This document shows positions 41,800 to 52,022 of a stretch of 64,000 bases of DNA, piece by piece. Every line of letters starts with the position of its first letter. Positions within the stretch are counted from its first letter, which is position 1. A program made the translations under genes and the position numbers. The notes beneath the pieces were generated by a model, which had not been told where the DNA came from, ran no database searches, and saw only the letters and a program-made list of their open reading frames with translations. This DNA is from Paenibacillus doosanensis (GTDB lineage Bacteria; Bacillota; Bacilli; Paenibacillales; NBRC-103111), in the NCBI RefSeq assembly GCF_025060755.1, contig NZ_JANYUY010000028.1, forward strand, positions 1 through 64,000. The letters run 5' to 3'.

Positions 41800-41900
41800 G
41801 CGAAGGATGTCGAAGTGCGGCGAAAAGTTAGATCTAGCCGAAGCTGGATGCGGACGGAATCACCTTCGAAGTATCGTTTCGTTTTGGGGCTTGTCACAAT
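41800..41900 (+). repeat. Diverged relative of the dispersed repeat
   Basis: GCTGGATGCGGACGGAAT is shared exactly with the 3' half of copies 1-4, followed by CTTC, ATC and TTTTGGGG at matching spacing; the 5' half differs. The rest of the gap 41450-42041 holds the doubtful ORF and a TATAAT at about 41782; no other gene is supported. Confidence 0.6.
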
Positions 41901-42041
41901 CTACACAGCAAAATACCGCGCAAATGTTTGGAATCGGTTCCAGTCTTTTTAACAACTCCGCCCCTTCAACGTTTCTGCAGACCGCTAATTTTGCTACGGC
42001 ATGCGGTAAAAACGGTTTTTAACAAGGAGTGATTTCAGTTC

Positions 42042-43151
42042 ATGCGCGTTGTACTTATCGATGATGAAGAGAATGCTCTGAATATTTTGGAGATCTTATT
42101 GCGTGAGATCGATGGCGTCACGGTTGCCGGACGTTTTACGAATCCGCTGCAGGGGATTGAAGCTATGGAAGGTTTGCAGGCGGATGCCGTATTCCTGGAT
42201 ATTCAAATGCCGGGTATATTAGGAGTGGAAGCGGCTAGACGAATCAAAGCGATCGTACCGCATATTCAGATTGTGTTTACAACCGCTTATTCCGAATACG
42301 CCGTGGAAGCTTTTGAAATCCAATCCATCGATTACTTATTGAAGCCGTTCACCAAGGATAGGCTGCGCAACACCGTATCGCGCCTTGCGAAGGCGGTTTC
42401 TGTCCAAAGCCGCGTTGAGGCTGCAAGCGGAGCCGGAATCTACGTGCAGTGCTTCGGAGGATTTCAAATCCATACGGCTGGCGGGCTGCTTCCTTGGAAA
42501 ACGAATAAGGAACGGGAGCTGTGCGCTTATTTGATGCATCACGAAGGGAATCAGATTGATGCTGGAACGATTCTTAACTCGCTTTGGCCGGAGTCCGAGC
42601 TGACTAAAGCGAGAACTTATTTGTATACGTGCATCTCATACTTGCGCAAAAGCTTTCAGGCCAGCAGCCTCGATCTGAAGGTCAATAAAATCGGCAGAGG
42701 TTATGCTATCGATGCAACCGGAATGAAAAGCGATGTCGAGGAGTTTATTGCTATAGCGGAAACGGCGGCGGCCGAGGAAGCCCTGAACGAGAAACAGTAC
42801 GAGAGAATGAACGCCTTGCACAAAGGGGAATATTTGCAGGACTGCGATTTCGACTGGGCGATGTGGAAGCGGGAGGACCTCAAATCCAGATATATCCGGA
42901 CGTTAAGAATCGCGTACAGCCATTTTATGAGAAACGGGAACGTTGTGCTTGCGGCAGACAGCTTACGGCGCGTTCTGGACGTTTCTCCCGATTCGGAGAA
43001 GGACGGCAGGGATTTAATCCAACTGTACATCAATACGGACAAACGCAACGAGGCGTTAAAAATATTCCGGCAGCTCGATCATGCGGTGCGGGAAAATTTG
43101 GGCGTCGAGCTGGAAGAAGAGACCGTGCGCTTGTATCAAAGCTTCGCTTAA
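42042..43151 (+). CDS. Response regulator with transcriptional activator (BTAD/SARP-type) domain
   Basis: 369 aa. Receiver domain (1-120) with D7, D8, phospho-acceptor D53 (FLDIQMPG) and K in YLLKPF; then an OmpR-like winged helix (about 140-230, LLPWKTNKERELCAYLMHH) and a bacterial transcriptional activation domain of TPR helices (about 240-365, ending NLGVELEEETVRLYQS). AAGGAG precedes the start. The hybrid kinase begins 19 bases later, so the two are a cognate pair. Similar pairs in Paenibacillus often control surface functions; the adjacent giant surface genes are the natural candidate targets. Confidence 0.92.
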   Translation: MRVVLIDDEENALNILEILLREIDGVTVAGRFTNPLQGIEAMEGLQADAVFLDIQMPGILGVEAARRIKAIVPHIQIVFTTAYSEYAVEAFEIQSIDYLLKPFTKDRLRNTVSRLAKAVSVQSRVEAASGAGIYVQCFGGFQIHTAGGLLPWKTNKERELCAYLMHHEGNQIDAGTILNSLWPESELTKARTYLYTCISYLRKSFQASSLDLKVNKIGRGYAIDATGMKSDVEEFIAIAETAAAEEALNEKQYERMNALHKGEYLQDCDFDWAMWKREDLKSRYIRTLRIAYSHFMRNGNVVLAADSLRRVLDVSPDSEKDGRDLIQLYINTDKRNEALKIFRQLDHAVRENLGVELEEETVRLYQSFA

Positions 43152-43170
43152 TTTGTTTGGGGAGTAACGA

Positions 43171-46100
43171 ATGAGAAAAAAGCTGGCCGCAGCGGCCGTA
43201 ACATTGATCATGCTGATCGTTTCCTACGGATTTCTGTACCAATTGTATATGATTCGCGATAATGGCACGCCGCTTGCAGCCGGCGGGCGCATGGACTTAA
43301 GCGGCTGGCCCTTGGCCGAGAAAGGCGTTGTGGCGCTGGACGGAGAATGGGAGTTTTACCCCGGCAGGCTGCTTGGGCATGAGGAGTTGCAGGCTTATGT
43401 GGAAACATCCTCATCCCCATCTCCGGAGACGATGTATTTGCCGAGTTCCTGGGGCAAGCGGATGAAGCCGTTCGGTTTAGCCACTTACCGGCTGCACATC
43501 CGCGTAGACGATGGAAACCGTATGTACGGCTTGAAGACGTTATCGATTCAAATGGCTAATCGTATTCTCGTCAACGGAACGGAAATCGGTTCGGCGGGAA
43601 CTTTGCCGGATCAAGGTTCGTACGTGGGAAGCAATAAGCCGTACGTCGCTTATTTTTCTTTGCAGCCGGGCTGGAACGAAATTATCGTGCAGGTGGCTAA
43701 CTACGATTATTTGCCGAGCAGCGGTATTCCCAATTCCATCTATTTCGGTTATTCGAATCAAATTTCCAGTTTGCGCGATATCGCGCTGGCCCGCGATTTA
43801 ATCTCCATCTGCAGCTTTTTCATTATGGGGATGTATTTCATCGGATTGTATTCCCAGCGTAAAAACGATTATTCGCTCGTTACCTTTGGACTTCTATGCA
43901 TATTCGTAACCATGTTTTTGTCGACGCGCGGCGAAAGATTGCTGTTCGTCTTATTCGACTTCGTACCGTACGGCATTTATATTCGCCTGCAGTCGATTTC
44001 GGTATATGCCGCCTGCATGTCGCTGTTTTTGTTCGTTTATACGGCGTTTCGTCCTTTTTGCCACAAGTGGGTCATCCATACGGGGCTCCTGTTGGGGGTC
44101 GTGCTCATGATCACGGCTCTTGTGGATGTGCACAATAGCAGGTTGTTATTGCTGATGACGACCTTTTATGCGACGGCGCCGTTTTTGTATGCGACGTATG
44201 TCTACGTGCTGGCCGCGCTTCATCGGGTGGAAGGCAGCTTGTATCTGGTAGTGGCAGCTATTTCGTTAAACTATCATTCCTTGGCGCAAAGCTTCAACGT
44301 CTACACGAACGCACCGCTGTATTTTACTTTTCCGTACGAGGTCATTCTCGTGCTGCTGATGCTTGCTCTGCTCATGTCGCTCCGGTTCTCGAACGAGTTC
44401 AAGAAGAACGAACAGCTTTCGCTGCAGCTGCTCAAAGCGGATAAATTAAAGGATGATTTCCTTTCCAAAACATCGCATGAATTCAAAACGCCGCTGCACA
44501 GCATTATTACGATTTCCGAATCGATGGTCCAGGATGCGCGCGATCCGCTGCCGCCGGAGCAGCAGGAGAAGCTGGAGCTGGTCCTTAGCATCAGCCGCAA
44601 GCTGTCGCAGCTCGTGCTTGATATATTGGACTTGTCGAAGCTGAAGCAGGGAGATTTGACTGTTCGTCCGGTAGCGGTCGATGTTCGTACGACGGTGGAC
44701 ATTGTGCTGCGAATCTTTTCCTTCTTAACGGCAGGTAAACCGATCGCTTTGATCAACAAAGTTCCGGAAAATTTGCCGAATGTGCTTGCGGATGAAAACC
44801 GTTTTCGGCAAATATTGAACAACTTGCTCGATAACGCCGTGAAGCATACGGTAAGCGGGAGTATCGAAGTGTCAGCGGCGGAGCGGGACGGAATGATCGA
44901 AATTTCGGTGGCGGATACGGGAGCGGGAATCGACCCTCAGGCGCTCGATCTCATCTTCGAACCGTTCCAGTCCTTCGAGTCGCAAGGCCTTCAGAGCTTC
45001 GGGCTTGGACTGCCTATCGTGAAGCAGCTGATCGAGCTGCAGCGCGGCACTATCGAGGTGTCGTCCGTCCAAGGCGAAGGAACGGTGTTCACCATCAGCT
45101 TGCCGTCCGCCGGCAGCGGTGCGAGCGCGAGCACGAACAAACTCGCTTACGTCAGAGCCCGGGACGAGCAGGATTATTCGTTCCCTACTCCCTATTATAA
45201 GGAGAACTTGGGTAAGCATACGATTCTTATCGTCGACGATGACTTTTCCAATTTGAAAATATTGCTCGATGCGCTGGCGCCGACAGGCTGCAATGTCGTT
45301 GCCGTCAAGAACGGTCTGGAGGCGGTTGCGCAGATCGATAAGCCGAATGCGGTCGATCTGGTCGTTCTCGATCTGATGATGCCGGGAATGTCGGGTTATG
45401 AGGTATGCCAGTACATCCGTCAAAAGTATACGCTGCTGGAAATGCCCGTATTAATGGTGACGACGGCGGCGCAGCCGCAGGATAAGCTCGCCGCCTTCGA
45501 GGCGGGGGCGAACGATTTCTTGCCGAAGCCGTTCGATGCGATGGAGCTGAAGGCGAGAATCAAGGGCTTGCTGCTGATGAAGGAGTCGCTGGAGAAGGCG
45601 ATCGAGCTGGAGGTGGCGTTTCTCCAGTCCCAGATCAAGCCCCATTTCTTGTACAACGTGCTGAATACGATCATCGCCCTAAGCTATACCGACGAAGAAC
45701 AGTCGCGTAAATTGACGACGGATTTGGCCGACTATTTGCGCGGAAGCTTCCGGTTCAGCAATGTCCAGAAACGAACCTCCTTCGGACAGGAGCTGAACCT
45801 GATCCGTTCTTACGTCGAAATCGAACGGACGAGATTTAAAGACCGCCTGCGGATTGAGTATGACATAGCAGTAGAGATGTACGGTGTCAGCATTCCCCCG
45901 CTGCTGATCCAGCCGCTCGTTGAGAATGCGATCCGGCATGGGATCGGAGGCCGAACCGAGGGAGGCACGGTGAAAATTAAGGCGAACCGGACGGACGCTC
46001 ATTATTGCATCCAAATCGAGGATGACGGTGTCGGTATAGGAGAGGACAGGCTTAGTTGCTTGCTGGACCCGAGCTCGGAGGCTTCCCAGGGAGTCGGATT

Positions 46101-46227
46101 GAAAAATATTATGAAGCGGCTCAAATATGAATATCATTCGGAATTGCGAGTGGACAGCTCGCCGGGAAACGGAACCAAAGTGACGGTGCTGATTCCGTTA
46201 GCAGCAGTCCTTCACTCCAACGTGTGA
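43171..46227 (+). CDS. 7TM hybrid sensor kinase with HisKA-HATPase, receiver and LytS-type kinase domains
   Basis: 1018 aa. Order: one N-terminal membrane anchor (about 8-26), extracellular jelly-roll sensor domain (7TMR-DISM type, 40-210), seven membrane segments (about 215-410), HisKA with H436 (SKTSHEFKTPL), HATPase (540-650), a receiver with D734 (VVLDLMMPGMSG), then a second kinase core of the LytS/YesM type with H825 (QSQIKPHFLYN) and its own HATPase (to 1015). It carries two complete kinase cores around one receiver. A promoter for the pair lies upstream of 42042. It follows the response regulator in an operon and ends with a strong terminator. Confidence 0.93.
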   Translation: MRKKLAAAAVTLIMLIVSYGFLYQLYMIRDNGTPLAAGGRMDLSGWPLAEKGVVALDGEWEFYPGRLLGHEELQAYVETSSSPSPETMYLPSSWGKRMKPFGLATYRLHIRVDDGNRMYGLKTLSIQMANRILVNGTEIGSAGTLPDQGSYVGSNKPYVAYFSLQPGWNEIIVQVANYDYLPSSGIPNSIYFGYSNQISSLRDIALARDLISICSFFIMGMYFIGLYSQRKNDYSLVTFGLLCIFVTMFLSTRGERLLFVLFDFVPYGIYIRLQSISVYAACMSLFLFVYTAFRPFCHKWVIHTGLLLGVVLMITALVDVHNSRLLLLMTTFYATAPFLYATYVYVLAALHRVEGSLYLVVAAISLNYHSLAQSFNVYTNAPLYFTFPYEVILVLLMLALLMSLRFSNEFKKNEQLSLQLLKADKLKDDFLSKTSHEFKTPLHSIITISESMVQDARDPLPPEQQEKLELVLSISRKLSQLVLDILDLSKLKQGDLTVRPVAVDVRTTVDIVLRIFSFLTAGKPIALINKVPENLPNVLADENRFRQILNNLLDNAVKHTVSGSIEVSAAERDGMIEISVADTGAGIDPQALDLIFEPFQSFESQGLQSFGLGLPIVKQLIELQRGTIEVSSVQGEGTVFTISLPSAGSGASASTNKLAYVRARDEQDYSFPTPYYKENLGKHTILIVDDDFSNLKILLDALAPTGCNVVAVKNGLEAVAQIDKPNAVDLVVLDLMMPGMSGYEVCQYIRQKYTLLEMPVLMVTTAAQPQDKLAAFEAGANDFLPKPFDAMELKARIKGLLLMKESLEKAIELEVAFLQSQIKPHFLYNVLNTIIALSYTDEEQSRKLTTDLADYLRGSFRFSNVQKRTSFGQELNLIRSYVEIERTRFKDRLRIEYDIAVEMYGVSIPPLLIQPLVENAIRHGIGGRTEGGTVKIKANRTDAHYCIQIEDDGVGIGEDRLSCLLDPSSEASQGVGLKNIMKRLKYEYHSELRVDSSPGNGTKVTVLIPLAAVLHSNV

Positions 46228-46233
46228 CGACAA

Positions 46234-46285
46234 AAACGACAATCTTTCCCCGATGTGAATATCGGGAGAAGGTTGTCGTTTTTTG
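46234..46285 (+). terminator. Terminator of the two-component operon
   Basis: AACGACAA (46235-46242) and TTGTCGTT (46273-46280) with an inner CCCGAT/ATCGGG stem, then a T run. Bases 46286-46459 hold the promoter region of the next gene without a clear consensus. Confidence 0.85.
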
Positions 46286-46459
46286 TTTGGGACGACAGTC
46301 CTTTTTGGTGAAATTTCATACAGATTATGTCGAAAGACCTAGTTTTTAAGGTTTCTTTAAGGTTCGCTGTCGTAAGATGGAAAAAAATAATAAGTTAGTC
46401 CCAGTTTGCCGTGAATAGGAAATAGGTTGTAAGGATTTTATAGAGGGGGTTTCATTGTA

Positions 46460-49400
46460 ATGTTGAAGAGCAAGACGGCAAGAAGATGGTGCTCTATCGT
46501 TTTGAGCGTATGCATGCTGTTGTCGCTTCTTCTGCCTTGGGATATGCCGAAGGCGGAGGCGGCGGGCGGCGAATGCGGGTCCGGAGATCAGGAGGTTCGC
46601 TTCGGATCGACTCAAGTGTTAATCGGGAACTGCTCCCATTCGCCGGAAAATGCGTTAGCCAACTTCATAGGCAAAACCGATGGATATAGCTATAGCGGTA
46701 TCGGGGGGAATCATGATTTTGTAAACGGAGATCTTTTTGTCCATGAAGGCGATACCATGAATTTTACGATCAATGTCGCGCAAAATCCGCAGCTGAAAGC
46801 TCTTGCCCAAGGCGGGGACGCAACGGTTGCTATCGGCTGGAGCTATCTAGAGTGGGTTGAGGAGCATTGCGGTTTTCTTGGTATTCCGAAATGCTGGCAA
46901 GGGACGGAAGTGTGGGGTTATGTCGACGGCCAACAGGTAGTCTATGATCTAGCTTATCATGGCGGTGCTGGTTCGAGCAAATCCGGCGATATACATATAA
47001 CGGAGAACTCTGTTATTAACGTCGTAGTAAAAGGAGTGCGGGATGAGACGGACGCTCCGTCCGGTCCGAGAGGCTTATATATTCGATTTAAAGACGTTAA
47101 ACGTCCGGTTTTGACGGGATATACATTCAAGGGCAACGGCGCTTTCAGGGAAAATAAAAAGATAGAACCGGCTCAAACGGAGCTGTACGCCAAAAAAAAT
47201 GAATATTTCAGTCTGGCGTACAATTTCAGCGAGCCGGTAAGGCCGATTACGTTAAGCTCGGCCTATAACGATCCGTTTCTGAGACATCCGCTGTTTGTCA
47301 ACCCGGCCGGAACCGGACTGCCGGCGGCCGGAGAGCAGCAATATTTGAAGAGCGTAAACTACTCGGCGGCGGATTTTGCCAAAGGTGCGCTCAGTGTACC
47401 GTTAAATAAAAGCTTGGAATACAAATATACGGCCAGCAAGTATCATCATAGCGGCAACCTGCCACTCGAACCGAAGCTTGAAAAAGCCAGCGGAGAGAGC
47501 GGCTCCGTATTTGACATCGATTCCTCTTTGGAGCAAAAGTTCAGAGGAGCCGTTCTCGCCGACGCGGCAGGCAATATTGTGCTCGATTATTCCAAATTCA
47601 ACCAATCGGGCGACGATAGCAGCGCAGCAGGCGGCTACTTGCAAGGCAAAAACGTCAACCCTTTCGACTATAATCACCAAGGGCTTCGGGTCATTGTCGA
47701 TGCGGTGCCTCCCAAATATACGAAGGTCGGCAACGGCATTCAACCGGAAATTTTGACCGGGGTTACTTTGAACAAGAACGACGCTTTCGATTTCACCGTT
47801 CAGCTGACGGAGGAAGCCCAGGTTAAAAAAGGTTGGGATGTGAACGATACTTATTTACTGCTCAATAACGGGATGAAAGCGACGTACGTAAAGGGCGACA
47901 ATTCCGACAAATGGACGTTCCATCTCGCGATTCCCGACGGGGTTACGGTGGAAGCGCCGCTTCTGAAGGCGATTGCCTTGACGAATAAGGCGAACGTCAT
48001 CGACCCGCTGACGGGCGAGAATAAGGATACGGGCGTGCTGCAGGATTACGCGGGCAATCTGCTGATCCAGCCGGCCAACTATGAAGGAATTTTCACCGAC
48101 CCGGAAGACGGCGAGGATGCGGCCAACGTCAATTCGAAGATCGACTGGGCGCAGCTGTCGATTGACAATACGCAGCCGGAGATCAGCTACCGCTATGAAT
48201 CGGGAGGGGCGACCGATCAGGTTTATCAGAAAAACGGCAAAGTGACGATCGACGCCAACGATCCTGCGCTGATCGTACCGTCTCTTGATCCGAAGGGACC
48301 GGGAGAAGTGAGGCCGAGCAGGGGCATCTATCGTCCATCGAACATGACGGGCTCCAGCTCTCCGGCCGTAGGATTGGTCTATTATATGTGGAGTCAAAGC
48401 GCGACCGATCCGTTTGCAAACAAAGCGGGAGATCATTTTGCGGCGCTCAAGCGGTTCTCTCTGTCAGCTAAGCAGCCAGGCGAGGATCTGTATCCGGGCA
48501 GCAACATTCAGCTCAGCGTCGCCAATAACAAAACGAATCTGATCGCGCTGCCAGCGGAAGCGTTAACCGAAGAGAAGAGCGGCGAATGGTATTTGCATAC
48601 ATGGACGTCGGACATGACCTGGGATTCGGCAAGAGAATTGATGCAGTACACCAAGAAGCAATCCTACATACAACAGCATCCCGAAGAATACAACGGCTGG
48701 ATCGCCGAGGCTCCGGGCTCTGAAGCGGATAAAATCTTTTACGCCGATAATAAGGCGCTGGAGAAGGTAGGCAGCTACGGCGATTTGGCCGTGTGGCCGC
48801 TGACTGACTTCGAGAAGGAAGATTCCAACTGGGTTCACAGCGTCGGAACGATCAAGCTGGATAACAAGGCGCCTGCGGTCGCTTACGTTGAAATCGCCGG
48901 AGACAATACGCCTGCCGTTCAGGTGAAAGTCAGAATTACGGACGAGCACAGCGGAGTCGCCGGCAGTTCGTACCAGTGGGTGAAGGACGGAAGCCAGCCT
49001 CAGGATGCGGCCTGGATGCCGGTGGAATTGGCCGGAGACAGCGCGACGCTGACGACGCAGAACGAGGTTGTGGAAGACGGGGCGTATTGGCTCTACGTCC
49101 GAACGGTCGATAATGCGGGCAACGAACGGACGGTTCATAACGATAAGACCGTAACGGTCAATTCTTCCGGGCGGATCAGCGGAAGCTATCTGACGGAAGC
49201 AAGCCCAAGCTTTGTGCAAAGCCATGACGTTCAGTTTAAGCTGACGGGACTGGGAAGCATCTCGCCGCTGACGCTGTCGACCGTGACGGCTTCGGCATAT
49301 GGGAACACGGTCGCCCAAACGACATACGGGACGGTAACGCAATCGGCATACGACGCGAGCTTGCTCTCTCTGGGCGATCCGCTCTATGCGACTTTTGCCG

Positions 49401-51913
49401 GATATGCGTACAGCTCCAGTCCGGTAAGGCCGGAGGAATCCTCTTTCACGGCATTCTCTTCTTACGCCAACGGCGATAACGGAGACCGGATTTACACTGT
49501 GCCCGCCGATCCGGGTAAAAACGGCAGTCAATATGTGCATATTCTTGCGAAAATCAATGAGAGCGGCTTCGAGAAAAAATATTTCTTTGCCAAAGAATAT
49601 AAATTCGATAACGTGGCTCCGGTCGTCACCTTTAGCAAAAGCGGAGTCGCTTATCCGCAAGATTCGCAAAACGTGACGGTCACGGTACCCGTGAATCCAG
49701 ACATTGAAGCGCCAATCGAGCTGATAAAGTACCAATGGATCGACGAGCAGCTTCCGGCGCCGGCGGAGAATGCCCCGGGCTGGATCGATTTGCCGGAGGA
49801 CGGCAAAGCCGTTATTACCAATGAGGCTTTGAAGCCAGGCGAGCAAAAAAATTTCCGGCTGTACGTATGGGCCAAGGACGGGGCGAAGAACGGCGTTATC
49901 GCCCAAACGACGGGAGTGTTCGCCGTCTCCAAATCCGAGAACGCCAATACGCCTCCGGCCGATGTGCAATCGGATCTGATTTACTTGTACGGTGACGAGG
50001 AGGACGGTTATACCGCGATCGTGCAGCTCGGTCTCGATACCGGCACGGTGGATAAAGGCGGATACGATTTCTCGGTATCTCCGGATAACGGAGCAAGCTG
50101 GGTCAAGTGGCGTCCTTATACGAACTTCGTCGCGCTGAAAGTGCCGACGAACAACACGAACGATTTGCATATTCAAGTGAAATACAGAACGTCTGCGGGC
50201 GTCGTTGGCCAGCCGAAAAATCTGGATGCGTCGAATATGCCCAAGACGATGCCGGTGTACGCGTTAGCCAGCTTAAGCAGCGACAGACCGGCCAGCCTGG
50301 AAACGGGAGTAGATATCGATATCGCAGCTCCGCTCGGCATTAAAGTCGTGCCTGCCGCAGCCAATCCTTCGACTCCGGTTCGCAGCGGCAACACGTTCCA
50401 TGTCAATGCCAACGGGCTGTACACCTTCGAGCTGACGGACAACGCCGATGCAAGCAGGAAATCGACGCTGTATGCCGTGGTCAAAAATATCGATACTACG
50501 CCGCCGACCGGTTCGGTTGAATATTTGAATACCGGCAAGACGAACGGGAATGTGACCGTGCAGCTGACGGATTTGTCCGAGCAGGTCAGAATAACGAATC
50601 CTCCCGGACGCTCGACCTACACGTTTACGGAGAACGGAAGCTTCGAATTCGAGTTTGTGGACGAAGCGGGCAATACGGGGAAGGCGAAGGCTGCCGTCGA
50701 TTATATCGACAAAGAGGCGCCGAAGGTGAAAATTGAGCGTTCTTACGCTTACGGCGACAACGGCAGCAAGACGTTCGGAACGATAACCGACGATAACGGC
50801 AATGTGCTGTTTTCCAACGGAGTCACATTAACGGTAGTGAAGCAAAATCCGAAAGATAAAGACTTTATTGTACCTGGCGGAAAAAATACGGCGATGCTGC
50901 TGCAGAACGGTACGGCTTCCTTCACGGTATCGGATGTGTACGGCAATACGACGGTCGTGAAGGAAACGGTCGACAACATTATCTCCGCACCGCCGGAAGC
51001 GGACTCGATCAAGTATACGTTTGTAGACGATGCGGGCAACGCTCTGCCGGAGGATCGGATTGTAACGGTTAACGGCGTGCCGTATGCGAAAGGCAAGATG
51101 AAGGTGACGCTGTCCGGTAACGTTACGGCGCCGAATATGGTATTTGCGGGCACGGCTCCCGCCAAAGACGCCGACGGCAAATATACGAACCGGATCAGCG
51201 GCGACGACGGCTCGTTCACCTATTCAAGAACGTTCTCGGCGGACGGTTCCACGCTCGTCGCTCTGACCGACCTGCTCGGCAATACGAAAAAGGTGCCCGT
51301 GACCATTCAAGGTCTGGATAACACGGCGCCGAGTATCGAATTGAAGATGTCTTCGGTCGGTGTGACGCAGAACAAGCCGGATTTCAACTTCCTAACCGAC
51401 TTGGGAGGATACGCCGTCAGCGACAATGTATCTTCGGCGGATCAAATTCGCGTCGCAATCAGCGGGCTCGATCTGGGCAAGCTCGGTCGGCAGCGCGTCA
51501 CATACACCGCAACGGATCAGGTCGGCAATACGGCGGTAGCGTATCAGGACGTAACCGTAGTGTCCGGCGACGGCATGCTCATCTTTGCCGACGGAGTGCT
51601 TCTGTCCGGTTCCAGCGTGGAAAGCGCATTGTTCGATACTAATACGCTCACCTTCAGCATTGAGAAATTTAACGTGATGAATGTGGACGGGCAAAAACAA
51701 GTCAACGAATGGGGCACTTACGATTTGTTCTATCAGCCGGGATTGTATCGCGAAGGGCAAATGAAATACATTGCAAGTCAAGTTTCGTACGGCGATTTGG
51801 TGAAAGGGCAGTATAAAGTCACCTTCCCGGAAGCGGGCTGGTATACGATTATCGTCCGCAATCAGGAGCGGGAACGCGAGTATGCGACCTTCTTTATAGG
51901 CAAGAAGCAATAG
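46460..51913 (+). CDS. Giant secreted Ig-like repeat protein
   Basis: 1817 aa. Signal peptide with a hydrophobic core and cleavage near AEA-AGG. The rest is a string of bacterial Ig/cadherin-like domains, shown by repeats such as DNTAPSIEL, DKEAPKVKI, DTTPPTGSV and VDDAGN/VDEAGN motifs. No SLH, LPXTG or membrane anchor is found, so it may be held by its SLH-bearing neighbour. The start has GAGGGGG upstream. It begins 232 bases after the kinase gene. Cysteines are concentrated at the N-terminus. Confidence 0.88.
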   Translation: MLKSKTARRWCSIVLSVCMLLSLLLPWDMPKAEAAGGECGSGDQEVRFGSTQVLIGNCSHSPENALANFIGKTDGYSYSGIGGNHDFVNGDLFVHEGDTMNFTINVAQNPQLKALAQGGDATVAIGWSYLEWVEEHCGFLGIPKCWQGTEVWGYVDGQQVVYDLAYHGGAGSSKSGDIHITENSVINVVVKGVRDETDAPSGPRGLYIRFKDVKRPVLTGYTFKGNGAFRENKKIEPAQTELYAKKNEYFSLAYNFSEPVRPITLSSAYNDPFLRHPLFVNPAGTGLPAAGEQQYLKSVNYSAADFAKGALSVPLNKSLEYKYTASKYHHSGNLPLEPKLEKASGESGSVFDIDSSLEQKFRGAVLADAAGNIVLDYSKFNQSGDDSSAAGGYLQGKNVNPFDYNHQGLRVIVDAVPPKYTKVGNGIQPEILTGVTLNKNDAFDFTVQLTEEAQVKKGWDVNDTYLLLNNGMKATYVKGDNSDKWTFHLAIPDGVTVEAPLLKAIALTNKANVIDPLTGENKDTGVLQDYAGNLLIQPANYEGIFTDPEDGEDAANVNSKIDWAQLSIDNTQPEISYRYESGGATDQVYQKNGKVTIDANDPALIVPSLDPKGPGEVRPSRGIYRPSNMTGSSSPAVGLVYYMWSQSATDPFANKAGDHFAALKRFSLSAKQPGEDLYPGSNIQLSVANNKTNLIALPAEALTEEKSGEWYLHTWTSDMTWDSARELMQYTKKQSYIQQHPEEYNGWIAEAPGSEADKIFYADNKALEKVGSYGDLAVWPLTDFEKEDSNWVHSVGTIKLDNKAPAVAYVEIAGDNTPAVQVKVRITDEHSGVAGSSYQWVKDGSQPQDAAWMPVELAGDSATLTTQNEVVEDGAYWLYVRTVDNAGNERTVHNDKTVTVNSSGRISGSYLTEASPSFVQSHDVQFKLTGLGSISPLTLSTVTASAYGNTVAQTTYGTVTQSAYDASLLSLGDPLYATFAGYAYSSSPVRPEESSFTAFSSYANGDNGDRIYTVPADPGKNGSQYVHILAKINESGFEKKYFFAKEYKFDNVAPVVTFSKSGVAYPQDSQNVTVTVPVNPDIEAPIELIKYQWIDEQLPAPAENAPGWIDLPEDGKAVITNEALKPGEQKNFRLYVWAKDGAKNGVIAQTTGVFAVSKSENANTPPADVQSDLIYLYGDEEDGYTAIVQLGLDTGTVDKGGYDFSVSPDNGASWVKWRPYTNFVALKVPTNNTNDLHIQVKYRTSAGVVGQPKNLDASNMPKTMPVYALASLSSDRPASLETGVDIDIAAPLGIKVVPAAANPSTPVRSGNTFHVNANGLYTFELTDNADASRKSTLYAVVKNIDTTPPTGSVEYLNTGKTNGNVTVQLTDLSEQVRITNPPGRSTYTFTENGSFEFEFVDEAGNTGKAKAAVDYIDKEAPKVKIERSYAYGDNGSKTFGTITDDNGNVLFSNGVTLTVVKQNPKDKDFIVPGGKNTAMLLQNGTASFTVSDVYGNTTVVKETVDNIISAPPEADSIKYTFVDDAGNALPEDRIVTVNGVPYAKGKMKVTLSGNVTAPNMVFAGTAPAKDADGKYTNRISGDDGSFTYSRTFSADGSTLVALTDLLGNTKKVPVTIQGLDNTAPSIELKMSSVGVTQNKPDFNFLTDLGGYAVSDNVSSADQIRVAISGLDLGKLGRQRVTYTATDQVGNTAVAYQDVTVVSGDGMLIFADGVLLSGSSVESALFDTNTLTFSIEKFNVMNVDGQKQVNEWGTYDLFYQPGLYREGQMKYIASQVSYGDLVKGQYKVTFPEAGWYTIIVRNQEREREYATFFIGKKQ

Positions 51914-51941
51914 TCGGACGGATGACAAGCTATCGGGGGAT

Positions 51942-51967
51942 AAAGGCTTCCTTTTAAGGACGCCTTT
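51942..51967 (+). other. Intergenic hairpin between the two giant genes
   Basis: AAAGGCTTCC pairs with GGACGCCTTT (one mismatch) around TTTTAA. There is no proximal T run, so read-through into the next gene is likely. Confidence 0.45.
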
Positions 51968-52022
51968 ACCTTTGTTCAAAGAAAAGAGGGTATTTACGGT
52001 TTTAGAATAGGAGGCAGTTGCA

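Noticed and set aside
41807-42022. 71-codon plus-strand frame before the response regulator
   Set aside because: It begins inside the diverged repeat, has no ribosome binding site and the peptide resembles no family.
48563-50176. 537-codon minus-strand frame inside the Ig-like gene
   Set aside because: Long antisense frames are common in GC-rich coding DNA; the plus-strand protein has a signal peptide and domain repeats and explains the region.
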